This document shows positions 23,914 to 32,723 of a DNA stretch of 64,000 bases, piece after piece. The notes beneath the pieces are model-generated. The model was not told where the DNA came from and did not search any database. It was given only the letters and a program-made list of their open reading frames with translations. The DNA lies in NCBI GenBank assembly GCA_036676415.1, contig JAKFCX010000062.1:1-64000 (forward strand), given 5' to 3'. Numbering within the stretch: position 1 is the stretch's first letter; each line of letters opens with the position of its first letter. The DNA is from JAEZDC01 sp036676415 (GTDB lineage Bacteria; Bacteroidota; Bacteroidia; Chitinophagales; Chitinophagaceae). The position numbers and the translations under genes are program-made.

Positions 23914-23949
23914 AAAAAAAATGACCTTTCAATTGAAGGTCATTTTTTT
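23914..23949. terminator. Bidirectional terminator between paralogue 2 and ftsY
   Basis: ATGACCTT and AAGGTCAT form a stem flanked by A-runs on the left and T-runs on the right, so it can terminate both the rightward outer-membrane gene and leftward ftsY. Confidence 0.88.
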
Positions 23950-23971
23950 ATGAGGTTTACTGACAATTGAT

Positions 23972-24940
23972 TTAGTCTTTCTTTTCCAGGTTAAATAAGC
24001 TATCAACAAATTCATGCTTGTCAAAGATCAGGAGGTCTTCCATCTTTTCTCCTACACCTATATACTTAACAGGAATCTTAAACTGAGAGGCAATTGCCAG
24101 TACCACTCCACCTTTTGCAGTTCCATCTAATTTTGTGATTGCCAATGTATTTACATCGGTTGCTGCAGTAAAATGTTTAGCTTGTTCCAGTGCATTTTGT
24201 CCGGTGGACCCATCCAAAACCAACACCACTTCATGGGGTGCATCTGGAATTACTTTTTGAATCACCCGTTTGATCTTACCCAGCTCTTCCATCAGGTGAG
24301 CTTTGTTGTGTAAACGACCTGCAGTATCAATGATGGCAACATCTGATCCTTTGGCTACTGCACTTTGAACAGTATCGAAAGCCACAGCACCAGGATCGGA
24401 ACCCATGGCTTGTTTTATAATTGGCACCTGTACTCTTTCGCTCCAGATAGTCAATTGATCTACTGCAGCAGCCCTGAATGTATCTGCAGCACCAAGAATC
24501 ACCTCTTTACCAGCTTTTTTATAGTTGTAAGCCAGTTTGCCAATGGTTGTGGTTTTACCAACTCCATTCACTCCTACAACTAAAATGATATATGGTTTTT
24601 TACCAGCAGGTGTTTCAAAATTCCGGAAAGCCTGGTCAGGAGCATCTACTAAAATGTTCTCTATTTCTTCCTGAAGTATCCTGTTTAAATCGCTGGTATT
24701 AATGTATTTATCGCGAGCAACCCTGGCTTCAATCCGGTTGATGATCTCAACAGTAGTATCAATACCAACATCAGCACTTACCAAAGCATTTTCCAGTTCG
24801 TCCAGCACTTCTTCATCAACTGTACTTTTGCCTGCAATAGCCTTGGTGATCTTTGAAAAGAAGTTTTCCTTCGTTTTCTCTAATCCCTGGTCAAGGCTTT
24901 CTTTTTCTTTTTTACCGAACAGCTTATTAAACAATCCCAT
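23972..24940 (-). CDS. ftsY: Signal recognition particle receptor FtsY
   Basis: FtsY is the membrane-associated GTPase that receives ribosome-SRP complexes and delivers them to SecYEG. The 322-aa product is the short NG-domain form: N domain to about residue 110, then G motifs GVNGVGKTTTIGKLA, DTFRAAAVDQL, DTAGR and TKLDGTAKGG. A long acidic A domain is absent, as in many non-enteric bacteria. It starts two bases after the stop of the PLDc_N gene. Confidence 0.97.
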   Translation of the reverse strand: MGLFNKLFGKKEKESLDQGLEKTKENFFSKITKAIAGKSTVDEEVLDELENALVSADVGIDTTVEIINRIEARVARDKYINTSDLNRILQEEIENILVDAPDQAFRNFETPAGKKPYIILVVGVNGVGKTTTIGKLAYNYKKAGKEVILGAADTFRAAAVDQLTIWSERVQVPIIKQAMGSDPGAVAFDTVQSAVAKGSDVAIIDTAGRLHNKAHLMEELGKIKRVIQKVIPDAPHEVVLVLDGSTGQNALEQAKHFTAATDVNTLAITKLDGTAKGGVVLAIASQFKIPVKYIGVGEKMEDLLIFDKHEFVDSLFNLEKKD

Positions 24941-24942
24941 TC

Positions 24943-25161
24943 TTAATAATTAGGTTTTATTCTCTTTGATCTCCCAATTGCGAAGTATAATATGGTTCCG
25001 ATGAAAGGAACAAATACAACGAGCACTATCCAGATCAATTTGTCGTGTGCACCTGGAAATTCATTCCTGATTATGCTAATAACAGCAATTATCCAAAAAA
25101 GAAACCATGCAAGTAAAGCGAAAAGAAGTATGAGTTCGAATCCTCCTACTAACAGATCCAT
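24943..25161 (-). CDS. PLDc_N-domain small membrane protein
   Basis: The 72-aa product has two membrane segments (about 5-28 and 42-61) and ends in FVPFIGTILYFAIGRSK, the signature of the phospholipase D-nuclease N-terminal domain (PLDc_N). These small proteins lack the catalytic domain and their role is unknown. The start at 25161 is preferred because a TATTTTTG promoter box lies just upstream. It is inserted between the ribosomal protein operon and ftsY and appears to have its own promoter. Confidence 0.8.
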   Translation of the reverse strand: MDLLVGGFELILLFALLAWFLFWIIAVISIIRNEFPGAHDKLIWIVLVVFVPFIGTILYFAIGRSKRIKPNY

Positions 25162-25176
25162 AGTTTTAGTTTTGAA

Positions 25177-25184
25177 CAAAAATA
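25177..25184 (-). promoter_or_regulatory. -7 promoter element (TATTTTTG) for the PLDc_N-ftsY pair
   Basis: This exact TAnnTTTG match on the minus strand is 15 bases before the ATG at 25161. The core of repeat copy 6 begins about 38 bases upstream of it in the same orientation. Confidence 0.55.
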
Positions 25185-25202
25185 GCTGATTAACATTAGA
25201 AA

Positions 25203-25224
25203 GTACAAGGGTGCGACGCAACAG
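25203..25224 (-). repeat. Dispersed intergenic repeat, copy 6
   Basis: On the minus strand this reads GTTGCGTCGCACCCTTGTAC. It lies between the terminator behind DUF4295 and the promoter of the PLDc_N gene. Confidence 0.75.
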
Positions 25225-25260
25225 AAGTTGAATAGTAAATCTTGGCTTAGTTCCAAAATA

Positions 25261-25290
25261 CAAAAAGCCGTCAGCCAAAAGGTGACAGCT
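25261..25290 (-). terminator. Terminator after the rpmB-rpmG-DUF4295 operon
   Basis: On the minus strand AGCTGTCA pairs with TGACGGCT (one G-T pair) around a nine-base loop and is followed by TTTTT. It lies 22 bases after the DUF4295 stop. Confidence 0.8.
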
Positions 25291-25312
25291 TTTAATATTT
25301 TAGACCAGCCAA

Positions 25313-25486
25313 TTATTTGCTGGCTAAGAAATCTTTTACTTTATCCTTGTGTACGATCTGCTCTTTGAAAGTGTATGCACCTGACTTAGGGCTGCGTACA
25401 GCCTTGATCACTTTGGTCCAGTTCTTTGCTTCAGCAGAAGCTTTCACGTCTTTTACCTTAGCGTTTTTGGAAGCTGCTTTTGCCAT
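25313..25486 (-). CDS. DUF4295 small basic protein
   Basis: A 57-aa basic protein (MAKAASKNAKVKDV at the start, then KNWTKVIKAVRSPKSGAYTFKE). It matches DUF4295, a Bacteroidota-specific small protein always found with rpmB and rpmG, and likely ribosome-associated. The start lies two bases after the rpmG stop. Its function has not been assigned as far as I know. Confidence 0.9.
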   Translation of the reverse strand: MAKAASKNAKVKDVKASAEAKNWTKVIKAVRSPKSGAYTFKEQIVHKDKVKDFLASK

Positions 25487-25488
25487 GA

Positions 25489-25671
25489 TTATTTAATTTC
25501 TTTATGAACGGTTACTTTTTTCAGATTGCGGTTATACTTCTTAAGCTCGATACGCTCAGGAGTATTCTTTTTATTCTTAACAGTGATGTAACGGCTGGTG
25601 CCCGGAACACTTGTTGTCTTTTGTTCGGTACACTCGAGGATCACCTGCACCCTGTTTCCTTTCTTTGCCAT
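25489..25671 (-). CDS. rpmG: Large-subunit ribosomal protein bL33
   Basis: A 60-aa basic protein matching bL33 (MAKKGNRVQVILECTEQ, then SRYITVKNKKNTPERIELKKY). Only one of the four zinc-binding cysteines is present, so this is the zinc-free type. It is second in the rpmB-rpmG-DUF4295 operon. Confidence 0.97.
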   Translation of the reverse strand: MAKKGNRVQVILECTEQKTTSVPGTSRYITVKNKKNTPERIELKKYNRNLKKVTVHKEIK

Positions 25672-25700
25672 CGTATAAACGATTTATAAATTGTTGATGA

Positions 25701-25937
25701 TTAGATTTTTACTCCTTCAGCTCTCATTTCCTTGATCACTACAGCCAGGCCTTTCTTATTGATGGTCCTGATAGAATCTGCTGTAAGTTTAATAGTAACC
25801 CAACGATCTTCTTCAGCAAAGAAGAAACGCTTAGTCTGTAAATTTGGTAAAAAACGACGTTTGGTCTTGATGTTTGAATGTGAAACAGTGTGACCACCAA
25901 TTGGTTTTCTACCTGTTACCTGACATACTCTAGCCAT
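25701..25937 (-). CDS. rpmB: Large-subunit ribosomal protein bL28
   Basis: A 78-aa basic protein with the bL28 signature (CQVTGRKPIGGHTVSHSN, then KTKRRFLPNLQ). It is the first gene of the ribosomal operon and lies directly behind the promoter at 25971-26003. Confidence 0.97.
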   Translation of the reverse strand: MARVCQVTGRKPIGGHTVSHSNIKTKRRFLPNLQTKRFFFAEEDRWVTIKLTADSIRTINKKGLAVVIKEMRAEGVKI

Positions 25938-25949
25938 GATTGAAATAGT

Positions 25950-26003
25950 TTTACCCTATTTTTAGGGAGTGCAAAGGTCGGGAAATACGGCGAAATACCA
26001 AAA
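25950..26003 (-). promoter_or_regulatory. Promoter and leader hairpin of the rpmB operon
   Basis: On the minus strand TTTTGG (25998-26003) fits the -33 element and, after about 18-20 bases, GACCTTTG (within 25971-25980) fits the -7 element with one mismatch. The leader can form a small hairpin, CCCTA pairing with TAGGG at about 25952-25967, between promoter and rpmB start. Whether the hairpin regulates expression is unknown. Confidence 0.5.
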
Positions 26004-26308
26004 CAAAAATGATAAAATTTAGAGTATTTCTTAACAAGTACAGGATAATTTAAGCATTGAAAATCGATTTCTGGGAGATTATCCACATTGAACGGTTCTA
26101 AATTCATTTCACTCCTCATTATTTCAATCGCTCTGATTCAATGCCGAATCATGAACGTGAAGGTACAAGAGACAAGGAAGATTACTTATCTTGCAGGCGA
26201 TAATTAACGAAATGAACTTTCTCCATTCAAATCTCGACCTGCTAAACCACTGAACGGCCCCGAGTTTTTCTGCCTGACATTCAATTTAATTATCAATTAT
26301 TATTATTT
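26004..26308. other. Intergenic region between rpmB and rocD
   Basis: This A/T-rich gap holds no convincing gene or RNA. It must carry the rocD promoter, but I find no exact TAnnTTTG close to the start. At 26163-26172 the minus strand reads CTCTTGTACC and continues TTCACGTTC, which looks like a degenerate fragment of the dispersed repeat family. Short open frames here have no coding character. Confidence 0.5.
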
Positions 26309-27547
26309 ATGATCACAAATACGCTGTCTGAAAAGGCACAGCACCATCTTGAACTTGAAGAGAAATTCGGTGCACATAACTATCATCCCTTACCTGTTGT
26401 GCTGCAGAAAGGAGCAGGTGTTTTTCTCTGGGATGTTGACGGGAAAAGATATTACGATTTTTTGAGTGGTTATTCTGCTGTTAACCAGGGACATTGCCAC
26501 CCACGAATCATCAATGCATTAATAGAACAATCAAAGAAACTTACGCTTACCTCGAGAGCTTTTCACAGCAATCTTCTGGGAGAGTATTCCAAATTCATCA
26601 CCACCTATTTTGGATACGATAAGGTGTTACCAATGAATACCGGTGTGGAAGGTGGAGAAACTGCCATTAAATTAGCCAGGAGATGGGGCTATGTAAAAAA
26701 AGGAATTGCAGAAAACCAGGCTAAGATCGTTTTTGCCGAAGGAAATTTCTGGGGAAGAACTTTGGCTGCCATCTCCTCTTCTACTGATCCTTCCAGTTAT
26801 AAAGGTTTTGGACCGTATATGCCGGGTTTTGAATTGGTGCCTTACAATGATCTTACAGCTTTGGAAAAAGCCTTCCAGGATAAGAATGTAGCTGCTTTTA
26901 TGGTTGAACCAATACAGGGTGAGGCTGGTGTAGTAGTTCCCGATGAAGGTTATTTAAAACATGTAAGGGCACTGTGTGATGAATACAATGTGCTTTTTGT
27001 TGCTGATGAGATACAAACGGGTTTATGCAGAACCGGAAAAATGCTGGCCTGCGATCATGAGAGCGTAAGGCCGGATATTCTTATTCTTGGTAAAGCATTG
27101 AGTGGTGGTGTGCTTCCTGTTTCTGCAGTATTAGCAGATGATGCAATAATGATGAATATAAAACCCGGAGAACATGGCAGCACTTACGGCGGAAATCCAT
27201 TGGCTTGTGCCGTAGCAATGGAAGCTTTAAAGGTTTTGAAAGAGGAAAACATGGCTGAGAATGCAGAGGCTATGGGGAAATTACTAAGATCGGAGTTGGA
27301 ACAATTGAATTCTCCTTTTATTACCACCATACGAGGAAAAGGATTGTTGAATGCAATCGTGATTGAACATAGCGATAAAGAAGCTGCATCGGATCTTTGT
27401 CTTGAACTGAAAGAAAATGGATTGCTTGCAAAACCTACTCATGGTGATAAAATAAGATTTGCTCCTCCTTTGATCATAACAAAAGAGCAGATAAAGGAAT
27501 GTGTTGCGATTATTGGCAAAAGCCTGGAGGTACTTGCTGAAAAATGA
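26309..27547 (+). CDS. rocD: Ornithine aminotransferase
   Basis: RocD transfers the delta-amino group of ornithine to 2-oxoglutarate, giving glutamate semialdehyde and glutamate. The 412-aa product is a class-III PLP aminotransferase with the ornithine-specific blocks FLSGYSAVNQGHCHP, MNTGVEGGETAIKLARRWGY and VEPIQGEAGVVVPDEGYL. The PLP lysine is in ILGKALSGG. With arginase (45950) and PruA (135) it completes a route from arginine to glutamate. The 3' end overlaps or touches repeat copy 7, followed by a terminator. Confidence 0.96.
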   Translation: MITNTLSEKAQHHLELEEKFGAHNYHPLPVVLQKGAGVFLWDVDGKRYYDFLSGYSAVNQGHCHPRIINALIEQSKKLTLTSRAFHSNLLGEYSKFITTYFGYDKVLPMNTGVEGGETAIKLARRWGYVKKGIAENQAKIVFAEGNFWGRTLAAISSSTDPSSYKGFGPYMPGFELVPYNDLTALEKAFQDKNVAAFMVEPIQGEAGVVVPDEGYLKHVRALCDEYNVLFVADEIQTGLCRTGKMLACDHESVRPDILILGKALSGGVLPVSAVLADDAIMMNIKPGEHGSTYGGNPLACAVAMEALKVLKEENMAENAEAMGKLLRSELEQLNSPFITTIRGKGLLNAIVIEHSDKEAASDLCLELKENGLLAKPTHGDKIRFAPPLIITKEQIKECVAIIGKSLEVLAEK

Positions 27548-27576
27548 TCTGAAATCTGAACAGTGCGACGCAACGA
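27546..27576 (-). repeat. Dispersed intergenic repeat, copy 7
   Basis: On the minus strand this reads GTTGCGTCGCACTGTTCAG and continues ATTTCAGATCATT, closely matching copy 4. The far end runs into the rocD stop codon region on the opposite strand, so the copy has no gene start in front of it. It sits just past the terminator shared with the giant gene. Confidence 0.7.
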
Positions 27577-27605
27577 ACGCTGATGTATTGTTAAGCTGAC
27601 CTCAT

Positions 27606-27641
27606 AAAAAAATCCCGGTCAATATTGACCGGGATTTCTAT
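27606..27641. terminator. Bidirectional terminator between rocD and giant protein 1
   Basis: AAATCCCGGTCAAT and its perfect complement ATTGACCGGGATTT form a 14-bp stem with no unpaired loop base in the symmetric reading, preceded by an A-run and followed by T-rich sequence. It can end both convergent genes. Confidence 0.9.
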
Positions 27642-27657
27642 TTAGATAGAATTGTGA

Positions 27658-30600
27658 TTAATGTTTTACAAAACGCTGTACTGCAGTTTCGCAACCATTT
27701 GCGCAGATGGCTTTGATAAGATAAGTACCTGCTGCCAGTTGCTGAACGTTCATCTGAGATTGATTATCTCCTATTACAAGTTGAGCATTTTGCTGCATGA
27801 TCACTTTTCCTGAAAGATCTGTTACAACTATTGTTACCTTCTCAGCCCTCGGTGAAGTGATGATCATATTCAACTCTCTCGTTGCAGGGTTTGGATATAC
27901 ACTGCTTAATGTTATCTCTGTCGCTTTTGCTTTGAGAACAACGATATCTGAGTAAGTTGTTTTGCCATCTTTATCAATCTGCTTCAGGCGATAGTAGTTA
28001 TTACCTGAAAGTGGTCTTGCATCAATATAGCTGTAGTTCAGCAATGAATTACTGTTACCATTTTCCGCTTTAGAGTTTACAAAAGTTAGCCCAGTGAAAT
28101 TTCTTCCATCAGCACTTCTTTCTAATTCGAAGCCCCTGTTATTAACTTCTGTAGATGTAGACCAGATGAGCTTGTTAGCAGATCCTGCTTTCTCTCCACT
28201 AAAGTTAACAAGCGTAACAGGGAACACTGCAGAGCCTGTAACAGTTACTGTAAATGTTCCGTTACTTGCAGCTCCTGCACCATAACTCCATACACGGAAA
28301 TAATAGGTTTCGCCTGCATTCAGACCAGTAAGCGCTGCAGTTTCACTTCCTCCATTACCAGGACCGTCGGCACAGCCAATGGATGTGAATGAACCGCATG
28401 TACCCGAATATGCAACTATTACCACATCAAGTGTTGCAGAAACGTTCGTCACAGCTATCGAAGCGTTTCCTGCATAGGTAGCAGTAAACTTATACCACAC
28501 ATCATCATCAGCCACCCCTGCTGTTGCACAAGCGTCGGCTGGCATGGACGGATTAGAGCCAACGGTAGTACCATTGACAGGTGTTGCATTGACCACAGTA
28601 ATTGCATCTGCACACTCATCATTTGCAGGAGCCGTTGAAACAATTACAGAGGCCCATGTACTTACATCCGGAGACGTACAATTTGTACGAACATAGAAAG
28701 TGTAAGTAGTAGCAGCGGTAAGTGTTGTAAAGTTTACAGTGGTTGTAGCAGTGTTACCTGAACTAACAAGTCCTGTTGCACCTGAACCTGCAGCACCAGA
28801 GCTGCGAAGTTCCCAGCTATAATTCGTAACACTACCTACTGATGGAGCAGTCCAGTCAACCTGTGCTGCTGTTGGTGTAACACCAGAAACAACTAAAGAA
28901 GTTGGATTACCACAAGTTGGTGAGACTATCACCGAGATATCATCAACATATAAATTCCACTGGTTGGCTGCTGAGTATACATGGAAGCCTATGTAATAGA
29001 CACCCGTAGTAGCCGGAGTAAAATCATATACAGCCGAATTAGCAGCTGAATTGTTGATAGTTGGATGATCGGCAATCAGATCAGTCATACTAGCCGCTGA
29101 TGGCGAAGTACCGTACTTAACCTCCAGCTTCTCGGTATAGCCGGAATTATTGTTACCATACCTGTAAGATATCTGGTAAGATGTTCCACCAGTAAGATTT
29201 AAACCCTGTGTATAGAACCATGCATTGGCAGCATTGGTGAGTGTATAACCGTATTGAAGTGTTTTACTGCTAAATCCACTGCCGGGAGCTGTTGACGTAA
29301 CCCAATTATTGCCTGTACCTGCATTCTCTCTTGAAGTACAGGTTGGCAGACCTGGTACGGTTGCAGATTCAAAATTCTGGGAATAAGGAACAGCAATTGC
29401 ACTACATGGTGTAGTGAATGTAACCGGGCCACCCCATGAACTCAGATCAGTTCCACCGCAGTTTGTTCTTACCCATAAATAATAAGTAGTATTGGCCGAC
29501 AAGCCTGTTATCGTTGCAGGTGATGTTTGCCCTGTAAGGTTCGGAGTTGCACCAGAACCAGGTACCGTACTGGAAGTATTATAATAGACCTGGTAGTTCA
29601 CAGGAGAACCTGTGGTTGGTGGTGTCCATTCAACCTGGGCTCCTGATGTGGTAAGATTATTTGCAATGATCGCTGTTGGTTCACCACAACTTGGCGTTAC
29701 CTCCAGTTTAAAGTCATCGAAGCCTAAATACCAAGGTGTACCATTTGCATTGATTCGTATTGCAAAATAATATGTGCCTGTTGCTGATGGTGTAAACGAT
29801 TCTTTGAACTGAACATATTGCGCCACTGAGGTTGTAGATGCTGTAATGAATGAGCCTCCTAACTGTGTAGCACTGGTAGAATTCTGCGTATTATTATAAA
29901 ATACGTCACCAGTCCATCCATCGTAGGTATCGCCTGTCCACCAGAAAGAAAAGTCATAAGATGTTCCGGCTGTCAACACGAAGCCCGGTGTCCACATAAA
30001 TTCATTCGTGGCATTCCATGAGTTAGTGAGATAATTCGGAGTACTGCGAGGATCATTTTGTGATGCAAAGGCAGCATTGGAAGTTCTCCAGTCACCGTTC
30101 TCTTTCTTCCAGCAAGATGGGAAGGTTGTAGTTCCTGTAGTTGCCAATGCATCGAAATTTTCTGTCCACGGCAAGGTGCTTACAGGGTCACAAGCCGTTG
30201 TGAAACTGGCAACGTTAGACCAACTACTTACTCCTCCTGCACCGCAATTCGTTCTTACCCAAACATAATACACTGTGTTTGCGGTTAGTCCTGTAATGGT
30301 GGCTGGTGAATTGGCACCTGTTACGTTAGGAGTACTTGCCCCTGTTGGTGCTGTATTCGTTGTGCTGTAATATATCTGGTAATCTACCGGTGATCCTAAA
30401 GTTGGTGCTGTCCATTCAACTTCTGCGCTGTTATTACCTATTGTAGGAAAAACAACTGCTGATGGTGCATCACATGTTGGAATTACTTCCCAAACAATAT
30501 TATCGATATAAACACTTGTAGAAGTTGAAGTGCTCAGTCTCCTGATTGCGATATAAGGATCAGTACCGCTATATGATGTAAAATCTACTGTATACTCTGT

Positions 30601-32601
30601 ATATGTCGTTGAGATATCTATTGCCTGAACAAGTGAGAATGTAGCTGATGATGATTTATTATCGAGCGTACCTACTTCTATATCCTGCGAAGCAGTTGCA
30701 TTCCTTGCCCAGAACCTTAACCTGTGTGTACCAGCCCCAGTATTACTCAACGGACGACTAACCAGCATAATATCTGCGGAAGCGGTAGAAGAAGAATTAG
30801 CAAGTAACACTCCATTTGGTGCTGAATTAACGCTTGCCGTAGAAGTTGTAACATTCGCTGTTCCTGCAGTTCCTCTTAAAAACTTACCCCAGCATGCCGG
30901 TAATGAAGGTGTTGTTACTCCATCAAAATTTTCAGTGAAAGATGTTACCGGAGTACATTCTGTTGTAACACTATCCATAGCTGTCCAAACACTAACTCCG
31001 TCAGTTGTACCGCAATTTGACCGAACCCAAACATAATATTTTGTTCCGGGAGCAAGTGAAGAAATGGTTGCAGGACTTGATGCCCCGGTAATGGTTGGTG
31101 TTGAACTACCAGTTGGAGCTACATTACTGGTGCTATGATAAATCTGGTAATTTACCGGTGAAGTTGCAGCCGGAGCAGTCCATTCAAGCTGTGCACTAGT
31201 GGTAGTGATACCTGAGAAAATCAGGCCCGTAGGCTCCTCACAGGTTGGAATTGTTTCGACTTTGAAATCATCAAAGCCCAGTCCGTAGGATGCAAAACCT
31301 CCGGTCGTGGTTCCCTGTGCAATAATATAAACAACCGGTTCAGTATTAAATGAGGCTGGAATATCTGCTTTATAATTATACCATCCATCTGCCGTTACAA
31401 CAGGAGCTACTGTCCATTCAGGAAATATCTCCAGCAATTGTGTAGCTCCTGAAAGATCTGCAGTGGTATTAATGTGAAAACGGATACGATCGGTGGCATC
31501 ATTGGCATCATTGCGATAGATCCATACATTGATCCTTGCACCATTTGGACCGGCAGATGTCATATTGATCGGTTGTGAGAAAAGCAATGCATCTGAATTG
31601 TTGTATTCCTTGCCCATGAATCTTGCCCCGGTACGAGGTGAAGGAACACCATCGTTAGTCGTTACGGGAGCCCAGGCATTTGTTCCTGATATCAATGATC
31701 TTGACCAACATGCCGGTATGGTAGCATTATCAAAACTTTGTACTGCTGTTGGTATAGATTCGCTGGCACATAGAGTGGTGAATGTTGCAGGAGTTGTCCA
31801 GGCACTATAGCTGCCACCTCCACAATCTGTTCTTACATAAATTGAATATGACGTATTAGACGTTAGGCCATTTGCAGAGGCGTTTGTAACGGCTGCAGAC
31901 GTATTACCGCTTGCAGTTAAGCCGGTTGCTCCTGAACCTGCGGCACCTGAAGCTCTAAGTTCCCACTGGTATCCCGTTACTGTTCCGGATGTAGAGGGAT
32001 CCCATGTGATATTTGCACTACTGGTAGTAACCGTATTACTTCCAACATTTATTGGTGATGCACATGCTGGAGCAGGGCCTTGAGTAATACTTATATCATC
32101 CAGGTAAATCCAATAGTCTCCGTCTGTCCACGACGAACTAAACCTTATATACATGTCACCGGCAGGTGGACTGAAAGTAGTTGACTTAGTAGCACAGGTT
32201 GTTGCTGGTGTATGACTTCCTGCATCAACTGTTTGAACTGTTGACCACGGACCTGAAGCTGAAGTAGCATACTGCAATAGCATAGAACCCCAGGGATTAG
32301 CTGTAGCCGCTCCTCCTGTATAATCAATAATCTTATACTGATAGGTAAGCGTTACAATACCACCATTAGAAGTGCCAACCATTGGTGAACTACTGTTGTT
32401 GGTTAATCCACCATTGTACAAATTGAATCGAAGGGATCCCACGTTACAGGGATCCACGGTTGATTGACCAGGGCTAAACCCTCCCACCGTTGTCCAACCA
32501 CCAAGACCGGCATCAAAATTTTCTGAATAGGTAATCTGGCTATAGCCTTGTGTAAGCGTAAAACAAAGCAATACTGCAAAGAGCAGGTAAAATTTTCTCA
32601 T
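27658..32601 (-). CDS. Giant T9SS surface protein 1 with jelly-roll and Fn3 pairs (1647 aa)
   Basis: The start at 32601 gives a signal peptide (cleavage near QGYSQ). Five alternating pairs follow: a jelly-roll/MAM-like lectin-type module (each beginning near a SENFD or TENFD motif and ending with a DDI or DDF strand) and a fibronectin type III domain (each ending FTT-x-C or similar). Next come a domain beginning NDECADAI, the PVTLVNFSGEK module with FELERSADGRNF, and a type A T9SS sorting domain of about 80 residues (SSVYPNPATRELN to the end). Export by Sec and T9SS to the surface is expected. The ligand is unknown. It is the last of three tandem genes, each with its own terminator. Confidence 0.88.
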   Translation of the reverse strand: MRKFYLLFAVLLCFTLTQGYSQITYSENFDAGLGGWTTVGGFSPGQSTVDPCNVGSLRFNLYNGGLTNNSSSPMVGTSNGGIVTLTYQYKIIDYTGGAATANPWGSMLLQYATSASGPWSTVQTVDAGSHTPATTCATKSTTFSPPAGDMYIRFSSSWTDGDYWIYLDDISITQGPAPACASPINVGSNTVTTSSANITWDPSTSGTVTGYQWELRASGAAGSGATGLTASGNTSAAVTNASANGLTSNTSYSIYVRTDCGGGSYSAWTTPATFTTLCASESIPTAVQSFDNATIPACWSRSLISGTNAWAPVTTNDGVPSPRTGARFMGKEYNNSDALLFSQPINMTSAGPNGARINVWIYRNDANDATDRIRFHINTTADLSGATQLLEIFPEWTVAPVVTADGWYNYKADIPASFNTEPVVYIIAQGTTTGGFASYGLGFDDFKVETIPTCEEPTGLIFSGITTTSAQLEWTAPAATSPVNYQIYHSTSNVAPTGSSTPTITGASSPATISSLAPGTKYYVWVRSNCGTTDGVSVWTAMDSVTTECTPVTSFTENFDGVTTPSLPACWGKFLRGTAGTANVTTSTASVNSAPNGVLLANSSSTASADIMLVSRPLSNTGAGTHRLRFWARNATASQDIEVGTLDNKSSSATFSLVQAIDISTTYTEYTVDFTSYSGTDPYIAIRRLSTSTSTSVYIDNIVWEVIPTCDAPSAVVFPTIGNNSAEVEWTAPTLGSPVDYQIYYSTTNTAPTGASTPNVTGANSPATITGLTANTVYYVWVRTNCGAGGVSSWSNVASFTTACDPVSTLPWTENFDALATTGTTTFPSCWKKENGDWRTSNAAFASQNDPRSTPNYLTNSWNATNEFMWTPGFVLTAGTSYDFSFWWTGDTYDGWTGDVFYNNTQNSTSATQLGGSFITASTTSVAQYVQFKESFTPSATGTYYFAIRINANGTPWYLGFDDFKLEVTPSCGEPTAIIANNLTTSGAQVEWTPPTTGSPVNYQVYYNTSSTVPGSGATPNLTGQTSPATITGLSANTTYYLWVRTNCGGTDLSSWGGPVTFTTPCSAIAVPYSQNFESATVPGLPTCTSRENAGTGNNWVTSTAPGSGFSSKTLQYGYTLTNAANAWFYTQGLNLTGGTSYQISYRYGNNNSGYTEKLEVKYGTSPSAASMTDLIADHPTINNSAANSAVYDFTPATTGVYYIGFHVYSAANQWNLYVDDISVIVSPTCGNPTSLVVSGVTPTAAQVDWTAPSVGSVTNYSWELRSSGAAGSGATGLVSSGNTATTTVNFTTLTAATTYTFYVRTNCTSPDVSTWASVIVSTAPANDECADAITVVNATPVNGTTVGSNPSMPADACATAGVADDDVWYKFTATYAGNASIAVTNVSATLDVVIVAYSGTCGSFTSIGCADGPGNGGSETAALTGLNAGETYYFRVWSYGAGAASNGTFTVTVTGSAVFPVTLVNFSGEKAGSANKLIWSTSTEVNNRGFELERSADGRNFTGLTFVNSKAENGNSNSLLNYSYIDARPLSGNNYYRLKQIDKDGKTTYSDIVVLKAKATEITLSSVYPNPATRELNMIITSPRAEKVTIVVTDLSGKVIMQQNAQLVIGDNQSQMNVQQLAAGTYLIKAICANGCETAVQRFVKH

Positions 32602-32671
32602 AAATAAGTGCATTAGTAAATAGGTAGAAATGTAATTTAAGCACATTTTCTTTTCTTTAACATAAATGCAC

Positions 32672-32700
32672 AAAAAAGCCCAACATTTTAATATTGGGCT
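32672..32700 (-). terminator. Terminator after giant protein 2
   Basis: On the minus strand AGCCCAA pairs with TTGGGCT around a ten-base loop and is followed by TTTTTT. It lies between the giant 2 stop and the giant 1 start, so giant 1 needs its own promoter. Confidence 0.85.
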
Positions 32701-32723
32701 AATTTGGCATGTAAGCGTTTTAG

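Noticed and set aside
25916..26119. 67-codon open frame covering the rpmB start and promoter
   Set aside because: It overlaps the rpmB start and its promoter in another frame and has no family resemblance.
26004..26308. tRNA or small RNA gene in the largest intergenic gap
   Set aside because: I could not fold a cloverleaf and saw no strong hairpin-plus-T-run structure.
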